The notes under the pieces are model-generated. The model made no database searches and had not been told where the DNA came from. It saw only the letters and a list, made by a program, of their open reading frames with translations. The position numbers and the translations under genes were made by a program. Of a stretch of DNA of 64,000 nucleotides, positions 47,601 through 59,600 are shown one piece after another; the stretch's first letter is position 1, and every line of letters begins with the position of its first letter. The DNA comes from Isoetes taiwanensis (lineage: Eukaryota; Streptophyta; Lycopodiopsida; Isoetales; Isoetaceae), in assembly GCA_021234155.1 (NCBI GenBank), contig JAJEKV010000552.1:1-64000 (forward strand). Reading direction: 5' to 3'.

Positions 47601-50600
47601 AATATTGTTTACACTTTGCCCCACTTCTTAAAAGAAAATCAGAGTCATTTTAGTATTAGAACCTCGGATTAGATTTTGATCTTGAATTATATGTCTCTAG
47701 GTGGCATTCTTATTTGCCCCTAGCTGTATATCGACTACATATGTATTCAATTTTCAAGCGGCATCCTGTAAATGTTAATAATATCTCTTTCTTTTAATAA
47801 GCCAAAGGGATGATAGAATGATTACAGTTATGAGCAATGCAAAAGTGTGAACAAAAATGGGCATGCTTGCAAACCATTTTATAGAAGCTTCAATGTCTTA
47901 ATCTGCTTTTTACTCAAACTTGAATGAATCGAGCCAAAAAAGAAGATCTTATATGATATAAACATTTCCCATAGGACGTCATCATCAAGTGTAAGCTTTG
48001 GAAATACTTCCAGTGCAGCACTCTTGACTTCCCTGAAGTGAATCAAGAGGCACAGCTTATCAATATTGCTGTGGAACCTTGTAAGCTTTGTATAATAAAC
48101 TGAAGATGATAGTTGTGATATGTATTGAAACCGGAAAATTAATAGCATAAAATATTGCAGTATGAGTTCCATCCATGATTGTACAAATACCCTTATGTCA
48201 GACTGTTCTTGCATCAATAACCGCTTGCCATGGTCTTCCCAGAAGCAAATGGTATGCAGAATTCTGATCACCTTGGTATTTTTCAATAATTGCTCCACCT
48301 TATCATTAGTAGGATAGGATAGGGTTTTGGCAGTCACACCTTAATTATGGACTGGACATCATTTCTTGCTTGCTGCCGTGTAACAGCAAACACATCAATG
48401 TCTTCAAACTCAACATTATTATGCTTGACTAACGTTCAATTTTTTTCTGCCAAATCTGGCCAAAACTAAATATCATGCCCAGATGGACAAACTGGGCACT
48501 CCTTATGATAAAGTTTGGATCTATGAGAGAAGACACAAAGAAAGAGAGGAGAAATAAACGAACTGTTCCATTGATAATACAGAATAAATAAGCAGCACTG
48601 TACATGTAGACATGCATGTGAATGTTCATGTATGTACATGTCACACTATATGTGTGAAACTATAAACCTGTACATCTTCAAACCTGTACACAGGATACAT
48701 CTGAATCTTGATATCCACACTGTAGAGTCAACACTGCTTGATATCGAGCTGATCCCTGCCATGGTCGTAGCTATCGTTGAATCCAACTACCTGTACAAAT
48801 CGTACACCGAACCTGTACACATGTCTTCAAACCTGTACAAATTAACATCATGTACAAGATCTTCCTGACATTTATTTGATCTCATGCACAAGAGTTTGTA
48901 ACTCAGCAAAGATCAAATAATTAAGACTACTGAGTTTTCTTTTCTTGGTAACCGATTTCTTTTTTTGGGGGGGAAACGGCAGTGTATATATATTACTTGT
49001 AGAAATACATGGTAACACAGAAGATTGAGAACAGAGTCTCAAAACAAAGAAAGATGTGGCAGAAAGCCAGCTGCCTATTATAGAGAAACAACTTAAAAGG
49101 TTTTGGAAATGCTTTACCGAGGCACAGAGGTTTCAAGCTTCAAATATCCAGAACCTCATCCAAACTAATGACTGGAAAGGCAGCTTTGCTATGGGAGAAC
49201 ATCATCTGGTCCAACTTAACTGGTGGAATCCAGCAGTTGAAGAATCTATGAGTCCCATGCTGCTTAGCAGTTTATCTTCAAAGAACTTGCATATCTCGCA
49301 ATTAAATTCCCATATATCATTATCCTCATGAGCGTGACCTCCCTGCATATTCTTCTTGACCGCATAGTCTGCCCAAACAACCATCAGGATTGTTAAAATA
49401 TAATGTAAAAAATTCAGAACAGAATCCATTTGAATCCCATTGGCAATCATAAACAGCCACTATAAGGCGTCTATGGGGTATGACAGTTTCAGCCAGAAGA
49501 ATTTGAAATTGCTGACAGATTTCACTTTCCATTTCCTGAACAACTTCTGCTTCATATATTCCTTCATCTACTAATCCATGGCAATTAATCCAGACTTGTA
49601 CCTTAGTCTGATTGTGCAGAAGTCCTTGCAGATATATGCTCAAAACAAGAAAACAAAAACTCTCTCTACGATTAAGCTTCATATACTGCTAACTCCAAAC
49701 TCCCCTTGGGATTAAAGCTCCCTTCCAAAACAGCAGATGCTCTCCCTTACTGGTAACACAAGATCTTGGACACAATAACATAACTTATTTAGCTTCAACA
49801 TGTAAACAACTACCTTCACAACATCCTTAAGCCTTAACTCCTTTCTGTTGTGCTACAGCTCTTTCCTCAAGATTTACCCCCATTTTTGCAAAGATTATAC
49901 AAGCTCTGAAGAATGCCCCTTACTCTGATTATAAATAATAAAATCCTTAAAATTACTCCAATCTCACAAGATTTAGCACAAATCTGTTGAGAAAAACAAG
50001 CTTCCTTACTTAAATCCGACCTGGATTGAGCAATCTTAATATTTCCTTTACAGATTTCTCTGATCTATATCAGATTTTGTAACTAGACCTATGAACCTCT
50101 CTTCAATCTAGAAAATAAAGCAAGGTAAGCTTGTCTAACTCTCAAACCGTAGCTCTGATACCATGATAAAGTTTGGATCGTGAAAGAAGACACAAACAGA
50201 AAGGGGAGAAATGGACGAATGGTTCTATTGATAAGCGAGTATCATACAGAGTAAATAAGCAGCACTTCTAATGTAGGTTCCATATTCCAACACCTTACTG
50301 TAGTGACCAGGTTGACAATCTTTTTTAAAGCACTTGTCTTCACTATGCCCTGTTCTCTTACAAATTACACATGTTTTCTCTGCAATCACCATAGTCGTCT
50401 GCATTTCCTCAACCATCTGCTTCATTTGCGCAGAAAACGCAGCTTCTTGCTTTTGGAAACCTTCCTGGAGCAAAGTTTGAAAGTCCCTTGTTGCTCTTTT
50501 AGTACCTCGTGCCCTTTCTAAGTTTTGCCCTTAATCCTCCAATTGATCTTCTCACTCTTTTCGGCTTCAGTAGCATAAACTATCATGGAAGTACTAGGTG

Positions 50601-53600
50601 CTATTGGTTCTCTTGAAAGTCTCCCCAGGCATGAACTGAGGCATGAGGTGATGGAAACACCAGGTCGTCCTCTTCTACATGTTTAGCAAAAACTTGCGAC
50701 AAAGATCGAGTAAATTGCCAGTCTGAAGTGAAGGCCTAAAATGAAGTGGTATAATACTGGAAAGTGTATTTCTATTTGAATACCTCTCTTCCTGCATATT
50801 TTCAAATAGTGTGAAAATCTCTCTATTTGCTGAATTCTGAAATTATTCAGTTCCTGTACCAAAGTTGCACTTGACCAAATAATTTGAGAAACGATTCTCT
50901 AACAGCTTCCCAACTTGTGCCTTTATTGGACAGATCATAATCAAACCACTTCAAGGCATTTACCCTCATGCATTTGTCAAAGACCCCAAGTTTTCTCCCT
51001 GGCCTATTACCAGTTCATAGTACTCTTCAAAGACCAGCAGAAAGCCTGTAGGGTTTGTGGTTCCATCATACATAGGTGCAGATGGGACCCAAATTGGAGA
51101 TATGGTGCCCCAGTCAGGCGGGGGGAAAGGTATGGCCAGCTGAATCCTGCATAGGCCCCTCTTGAGTGCTTCTTGGCACGAACACAATTTGGAGTTCCAT
51201 ATGCAATGGTTAGAACCTCCAGAATTGTTTGAGGACACAATTCAAGGCCATGTGTTGCTGAAGTAGGAAGAATTAGGGATAGAAAAGATGAAGATGAAGC
51301 AAATATGAAGCAAATTCAAGAACGCATGAGAGTCCCAGTATAACATAAAGGCACAGCTAGATGATGTATTTCAACAAAATCAAAGACTCTCAATGGTTTA
51401 GGCTGTTGCAAGTTGAAGGTCAATAATGAAATGGATGATCTCATACAAATACAATAAGAGATGAGAATGGACGATAAAATTAAACAATTGACTCAAATTT
51501 AAGTACCAAACGTGATCGCAAATAGTAAAGTAAATCAAACTCGAAATCATTTCTTTAAGAGTGGCAAAGCTCTCTCTGGAGAATGCCTGTGACCCTGTAT
51601 ACTGCAATAGCTCCCCCTACAGCCTTGAAAGCCTAAGCTCTCAAGAGATGCTCCTACAAACCTGGCCTTCGTAGAAGAGCTTTCCTAAATGATCTGTGAC
51701 AAAGACAGACTAGCACAGCTGGAGCATATAAAGTGGTTGACATGCTGATATTCTGTTGATAAACCATTCAAAGCATATAGTATGAGTTTAATTTCCCTTT
51801 GGAATGCCTTCAACTGCTGTAAGTAAGCCCTCATATTTGCATAATCAGCCAATCTTAGATTATCCATTTCCCTTGTGGGGATAATTGCTTGCCATCTCCT
51901 TACATGTAGTATGAAGAAAATTGTAAGCCTTCTTGCAGGTCCTTTGATCCCTTATATTTCTCATAAAATCTGTAGATGTACATGCCCTCAAATGATTTAG
52001 TGCGTAGAAGTTTTTCTTTAATTTTGCAGGAGTAAGAGGATTCCAAGTACTTTCTAGAACCTTGCCCAGATCCTTCATCTAAAATAATTATCTCCATCTA
52101 TTACTGGATGCTGGAAATAATTATCTTAACTGACTGCCATGTTCTTGATCAAGAAACAAAGAAAATGATGAATAATAAAAAATATGGACAGATCTAATTA
52201 CAGAATTTACTCAGGCGATCCAGATCTGATAGATCTTGCGAAAAATAACATGGATCTATCTACCAATAATCACTGCAAATTTTTGAAACAGACAAAATCC
52301 ATGAACACAAATCGAGCCCAGAAATGACACAACTATGATTTGAAGTAAATCTCCAACAATTTGGATGTATCACCTTTGGTCCTAATTGGCCCAATGCAAG
52401 ACGAATTAGCAAAACTGCCAATTCTTAATCAAGAATTTCAAGATCTAAGGGCAAAACGTAACCCTGTTCTTACAAACCAGGCAAGAAAGAATGACATTCT
52501 TCTGATCCATCGAATTCTGGGCTTAATCACAAGCCCCAGCAATTCCTACCTCCTCTTAGAAAGCCCAGCTTCAAATCATTTATTTATTTTTTTAGTTTTA
52601 TTTTTGTGGCAGATCAACTCGATGTTGACTCTCTCCTCTAACCAGTCTCTGACACCATGATCTATGTGACTGACATTTATAGTATATGACATGTCAGCAC
52701 AACAGGTGGCATAATATTCTGAGTCATCATAACAAAGTGATATTGTGAATAGCTGACAATCTTCAAGCTGAATTCGGTATACATGGTGTGGATACCCTTG
52801 CTCCAATTATCGCAGAAATACTTAAACCTGATATAGCTTTCCAAAAGCTAATCAAACCAATTTTTAAGGCTGGAGATCCATTGAATCTAAACAAATACCA
52901 CCTTATCATGATAAGGCAAGACTACATGGAAGTTCATTAGACATAATCATTGGGGAGTGTACAGAAAACAATGCCCTAAGGGCAAAGGGCCAGGCTGGTT
53001 TCAGAAGAAATTTCTCAACAGTGAATGATAGCTTTACCTTGAGATCCATTATTGAGAGTATCTACACTCATATAAGTTGACAACTTGGCAACATAAACAT
53101 GCAGTCTTTCTGAGAAGTAGACGATACCCTTCCACAAAGATCAAAGATCTAGATTCTTCATAATAAACAGTTACAATTTTTGGGATATTATAACTGGCTA
53201 TATACCAAGGTTTTTTGAAGATATGACTGAATATGAATAGGATGAAGGCGAATATACAAGGATAGAATGAGATAGACGATCTAGCTAGTCTAGTGAGTGA
53301 ACTCTGAATGAACAACAATAAAGCGTGACTATGGCTTTATAGGAGAGCCATGTCAGAAACAACTAGGTGGCATGCCTAGTCATCTATGAATAGTGACACA
53401 TGACATGTGTCATTTGCTAACATCCCCCCTGATGACTAGCAGGACTGAACTGAAAAACCAGAAACAGAAAACAAACAAAAAAGCCTCCTGAGAGAGAAGC
53501 TTAAAAAAAAAAAAACACTGTGATCCCCCCTGAGAATAAGCATGGGGCAGAACATCCAAGAGCTGTTTCATCTGACGGAATTGATGTCCTCCAAGAGGTT

Positions 53601-56600
53601 TCGTGAACCCATCAGCAACTTGATGTTTGGTAAAGCAGTAAGACAGCGAGAGATATCCATTTTGGAGCTGCTCTTTGACAAACCACAGTTTGATATCCAT
53701 ATGCTTGATAAGCAGATGCATCTTGTAGTCTTTGGTGTGAGCAATGGCTCCACTGTTATCACAGTAAATGGTTGCAGGTTTGAGTGGACAGCCCAAATCT
53801 TCATATAAGTGAACCAACCAGCGCATCTCTTGTACTGTTGTAACCAAGGCCTTGAGTTCAGACTCAGTAGTATCCCCAACTAATAGGATTGCCTCCAAGA
53901 AAGGAAACGAATCCAGTAATGCATTTTCTTTTCTCAAGATCTGTAGATGCCATATCGGAATCTGAGAACAACATAAGAGTAGGATGATCAACTTTGGTAT
54001 ATAGGACTCCTTCACTTTGAGTACCTTTGAGGTAATGGAGAACTCGTTTAGCTGCTTTTTAATGCGGTACTTTAGGATGATGCATAAACCTAGTAAGGAC
54101 TGCAACAACAGCATATACCAAATCTGGCCTAGTGTTGGTAAGATAAAGTAAAGCCCCAATTAGCTGTCTGTAAAGAGTGGCGTCAACATCCGGATGGTTG
54201 GAGTCTAGAGTTAGAGTGCAACCTACCTCAAACAGAGTGGAGGATGCTTTGCAATCTGCCATATGAAATCTCAAGAAGTTCAGTGGTGTACTTCTGTTGA
54301 GTGAGATGAATGCTTTGAGCACCTTGCCAAATTTCCATTCCCAAACAATAATGCTGTTACCTCAAAGTTTTCTGTAAGTGCTTTATTAGTATGAGAAATA
54401 ATAGAATCTGCATCCCCTGTCATAATCGTGTCATCAACATAGAGAAGGAGCACACTAACTTGAGAATCAGTGGACATGAAATAAAGGCTCGGGTCTGCTC
54501 TAGATCTCTGGTAACCAAGATGCAAGAGAAATGCATTGATTTTCTGATTCCAGCAGCGCGAAGCTTGTGTGAGGCCATACAGGCTCTTTTTCAATTTGCA
54601 CACGTAAGTTGGATGCTCTTTATCTTTAAAACCTGGTGGTTGAAACATGTAAAGTTCCTCTTCCAGATCTCCATTCAAAAAGGCGGATTTGAAATCCATT
54701 TGATAGAGAGGCCAGCCTTTTTGCGCTGCCAAAGCGTATAACTGCTTTAAGTGTGTCTAACTTGACAACTGGAGCAAACACATCATGATAATCAAACCCT
54801 TCTTTTTGACTGAACCCTTTTGCAAGCAGCCTTGCTTTGTGCTTAGAAAGAGTACCATCAGCATGGTACTTTGTTTTGAATACCCATTTAGCTCCAATTA
54901 TATTTTTCCCTGTTGGTTTAGGAACCAGTTCTCATGTACCTTGGTTATGTAACATGGATAATTCATCTTCCATTGCTGCAACCCAGTGTGGTTCTTTCAT
55001 TGCTTGGACATGATTAACGGGATCAACTTCAGCTGATAAGACCTTGGTCATAAGAGCATAGTTACAGGTAACTTTAGAAGAGCCATCTTCTGAGTAGTCA
55101 ATAGGCTGTAACTCGGCAATCCTTGCAGACCTTCTAAGCAAGGGAAGATCGGGAACTATTGCCTCCTGCTGTGGTTCAGGAATGGGCAGCTCAAATGAAT
55201 GTGAATCAGACTCATACCCTTCACTACCTTCATCTGCAATGGGCTCGTGATATTCAAGGGGTTCATAGTCTGCATAAGCATCTGCACCATCTGCTTTATT
55301 TGCTGCAACAGTTGGAATATCAGGAGTACTGGAAGAACTTGCAGCACTAGGAGTAGCAGCAGCATGTAAAGGGCTTGCAACAATGGAAGGTACAACAGAA
55401 GTAGAGGAAATGCCACCATTATGAACCATATGAGAAGACCCTGCAGGTTGGCTGGCCTGAGTGTCATGGTTAATATCAAAAGTGTTGATGATGACTTTGG
55501 CATAATCAGTGTTGTTAGGATGATAAAACTCCTTAGAGTAGACTGCATCCTCAAGAAAGTGCATGCTTCTAGAGGCAAACACACGCTTGGTAACAGGGTC
55601 AAAGCATCGCCATCCTTTCATGTTGCTAGGATATCCAATAAAAATCACTTTTATGGCCATGACAGCTAACTTGCCCTGTTTTTGCAGTAACTCACGAGGA
55701 ACACTAGCAAATCCTAGGCAGCCAAAAACCCTTAGATTAGACACATCTGGCTTCGTTCCATACAGAGCATCAAAAGGTGTCTTAAAGTTGATGGCCTGGG
55801 TGGGAGCCCTGTTACACAAATAAGCCGCAGTTAGAACTGCCTCAGCCCAAAGTTCTGGAGGTAACTCTTTATATTTGAGCATGCTGCGAGCCAAATTCAT
55901 AAGGGTTCTATTCTTTCGTTCTGTTACTCCATTTTGAGAGTGAGCATAAGGCACAATCAACTCTCTATGGATCCCGTTTGACTGAAGATAGGTCTGAAAT
56001 TCATTAGAGATATATTCCTTCGCATTATCAGACCGAAGAGCTTTAATAGTAGTAGATAATTCATTTTCAATTTGCAGACTAAAGGTTTTGAAGATAGCAA
56101 GAGCTTGAGACTTGAATTTGATTCGAAAAACCCATGTATATCTACTAAAATCATCCACTATGACAAGGGAATACCTGTTACCAGCCAGTGATTCAAAAGG
56201 GAGATGACATATGTCTGTATGCAGCAGTTCCAATGGTTTTTGTTCTCGAAACTCAGCTTGTGACGGATAAGATGCTTGTACTTACTTTCCAAGACTACAT
56301 GCAGCACATTTCAAGTCCTTGGTAGTAAGTGTAGGCATGCCTTGGACCATATTCAATTTTGAGGCTGAAACTAGAGCTGGAAGATGAATATGTCCGAATC
56401 TTGCATGCCATAATGATTCCTGTGTTCTCGCAACAGCAGCAACAGCAAGTGATGATTCACATGATACTCCTTTTTGTTGTGAAGTAGAATCCAAAATATA
56501 CAAGCCTTCCTCATTAATGACCATTGGCTATAGGGCCCAAAAGTTGAACATCAACAAAATCCAAAGGATTTTTATGAAGAATGTGAACATACCCATCCGA

Positions 56601-59600
56601 GAATAGCACTGAATAGCCCATCTTTCGATCAAACTCACTTACACTAAGTAGGTTCACAAGTAATCCAGGCACTAGAATGACATCTTTAATTTTGAGAGAA
56701 AGACAGTGTTTGATAGAAATAGATACATCAGTAGATTTAGCAATATTTCCATCGGCCATTTTTACCACTGTCAAAGAATTGTCATCGGGTGTTCTTCACG
56801 TAGTTTTGACCAAACGTCAAAAGAAAGGAGAGAATCCGGCAAGCTAAGGAATATCTAGCTGGCGTGTATCACATCCAGCCCTAAAAGTTGACGAAATTTG
56901 ATTTCAACCAACGATTCAAATTCGAATTTGAATCGATTCGAATTCCTCCTGATCTGACCAAAAAAAAAAACTCGTTCTGATCCCACCTGCTAAGATTCGG
57001 CACTCAATTTCCTCCTCGCATTAAGCTCTGATACCATGAAGATATGACTGAATATGAATAGGATGAAGACGACTATGCAAGGATAGAATGAGATAGACGA
57101 TCTAGCTAGTCTAGTGAGTGAACTCTGAATGAACAACAATAAAGCGTGACTATGGCTTTATAGGAGAGCGATGTCAGCAACACCTAGGTGGCATGCCTAG
57201 TCATCTATGAATAGTGACACATGACATGTGTCATTTGCTAACATTTTTTAGTGCTTGTCTCTGTAGAATTATGTTCTGGATTGTCAATATTGTAACAAGA
57301 TGTACTTTAGATGACTTATTTTGCTTATAACTCCTTTTGCAGCATGTTATGGATTCTTGTGAAAATCAGAATGCAATAGCGCAACACATCCAGCAAGAAA
57401 TTGCAAAAAAATCAAAAGGAAAGGAAAAAGTTTCAGATCATGCAGAGGAAAAGGGCGACCTTAAGCATGATGACAGCATTAGGATGGAAAAGAACTCAGC
57501 TTATTCAGATGGAAATATGGTAATCTTAGCTTGGATAATCTTGTTGTTACTAGGCTGAAGTGTTCTAGATTGAGAGCTTGCAATGGCTTGCAAATGTAAC
57601 TGTGACTATGTAAAACAATTTTAGATGGATGCTTGTTTCCCTAGACTTTTTGCCATGTTAGATGATTGTTGGGGAAATTTGTTAAATGATTAACATCCAT
57701 GAGCACATTGCCGTTCTTAGCAGCATTGATAGTCTGAGTTTGTAAAGACAAGTTAGTGCTATAAATAGAAGTGGTTCTCTAACTAAGAGTTAATCCTTGT
57801 AAGTTCCATTTTGGTTTCCCTATTTATGTCGAAGTTAATGGACTTTGCAGCACATCTTGGATTCCTGTAGTAATTACAGTACAATTGCTCAACACATCCA
57901 TGGAGAAACTGCAGAATCATCGAAAGGAAAGGAAAACATTGCAGTTCATGCAGGTGAAGATGGCAACCATAAGCATGACGAAAATAGTAGGGCCTATTCG
58001 GATGAAGATATGGTAATTTTTTTGACGCTTGCACGATTTTATTACTTGCCTGTGGACCCTTGAAATATAATTAAGTATTATTAACTTCAAGTTCAGGCTT
58101 AACAGTAACACCTTAAAGCTGAAGCACTGAAATGCGCCATGTGAAGGAGTGTAGGTTTCAGTGTAGTGATAATAGAGAGGAGACGCAAGAACAACTCGTT
58201 AACTCCCTAAGCTCCACAACTGGACGAAAAGCTGTACACATGGCTATGGTTGTAAAATCTGCCATCTCAGCAAATGTTGGTTAAGCAAGTCCTTTGTGTG
58301 AGAAATAAGCTAAGTGGCATTCCCTGTAATAATTGTGTCATCAATATATAGTAGGATGATAGAAATACTAGTATCCTCAAACTTACAGTACAGATTAGGA
58401 TCTGCAAGAGGTCTTTGATAACCTATCGGAAATAAAAATGAATTAATTTTCTGATGCCAGCAGCGTGGCACCTGTCGTAATCCCTACAAGCTCTTCTTAA
58501 GCTTGCATACATAAGCAGGATAATGACTATCCTTAAACTGAGGTGGCTGCTCTCTTCTTGTAAATCTTTGATAAAAAATGCAGACTTGAATCAAGTTGAT
58601 AAAGAGGCCAGCCTTTATGTGCTGCGAGAATCAAAACTGCCCTTAGGGTATTTAATCTACCTACTGCTGCAAATATTTCATTGTAATCCCTCTTGCTGAG
58701 TATACCCTTTTGCTACTAATCTGACCTTATGCTTAGAAAGGGTGCCGTGTGAGTGATATTTAGCACGGAAACCCACTACGCACCAATGACATTCTTATCA
58801 AGAGGCTTAGGTACCAACTCCAGGTCTGTTGCTTCTTGCTTCTGAAGCATGGTTATTTCAGCATTCATTGCTGCGACCCAACGAAAATCTTTGGCTGTGT
58901 TTCAGTTATGAGCTAGGAATTGGCTAAATAACAGACACCTCGATCTGTGTAGACATATTTCCGACCTGTAGGTCGAGGGCCAAGTGGAATGTAGTATCTG
59001 GAGGATGCTCAGCCTTGAGAGGAGCTTAACGCCCCAAAGGGATATTGTGTACACTGTGCCTTATACAGTCAAGACGTCCAAGAGGACGTGACATTAGCAG
59101 GTATTCTAATGGCCAGGCCATATGTACTGGAGTCATGACCCCAATCAAACGCTGATCGACCTTTATACATTGTCTTTTGGCCAAAAGGCAGTTGGATAAA
59201 GGCAGATAGGAAGGGGTAAAGGGAGCCAGATGAGTATATACCAGAGGAAGGTGCCCAAGGGGGCAGATCTGCTTGTGCACAATCTGAGCCTTCTCTCATG
59301 TTAGCTCTCTGCTTGGTGGGTGAATTAAAACATCTTTGATTCTAAGATTGGGTGTCGACTTCCACTCCTTCCTCTCAAGTCTATCATATTTTTACCTTGC
59401 AGTCTATCATTGAGGAAGCTAAAGCCATAAAAATGAATGTATATTGCTTCTTTGTGAATTTCTGCAAAGCCTTTGATACGTTCCCTCAGAAACGCCTATT
59501 TTATAGACTTATGGAATTGGGATTGATGTAGCAAGTGATATGGGCTGTTTTGACACTACAAAAATGTTTTGGAAAGAATTAAAGTGCCCCGATGCTGGTC

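Larger units (their letters stand above)
53216..57243 (-). mobile_element. Ty1/Copia retrotransposon, 4.0 kb, without gag, in DRM intron 4
   Basis: Direct 207-bp LTRs (53216-53422, 57037-57243) with TG...CA ends differ at only a few positions. TTTTT flanks both sides (53211-53215, 57244-57248). The minus-strand order is protease remnant, integrase, reverse transcriptase, RNase H, which is the Copia order. Primer-binding and polypurine sites are in place. Only about 260 bp separate the 5' LTR from the first pol frame, so gag and the protease active site are missing. The near-identical LTRs mean a fairly recent insertion, mobilised in trans or deleted afterwards. Confidence 0.92.

Noticed and set aside
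47879-48337. 152-codon minus-strand frame as a gene
   Set aside because: The recognisable protein (Gypsy protease LLLGRPWQ segment) lies in a different frame of the same DNA.
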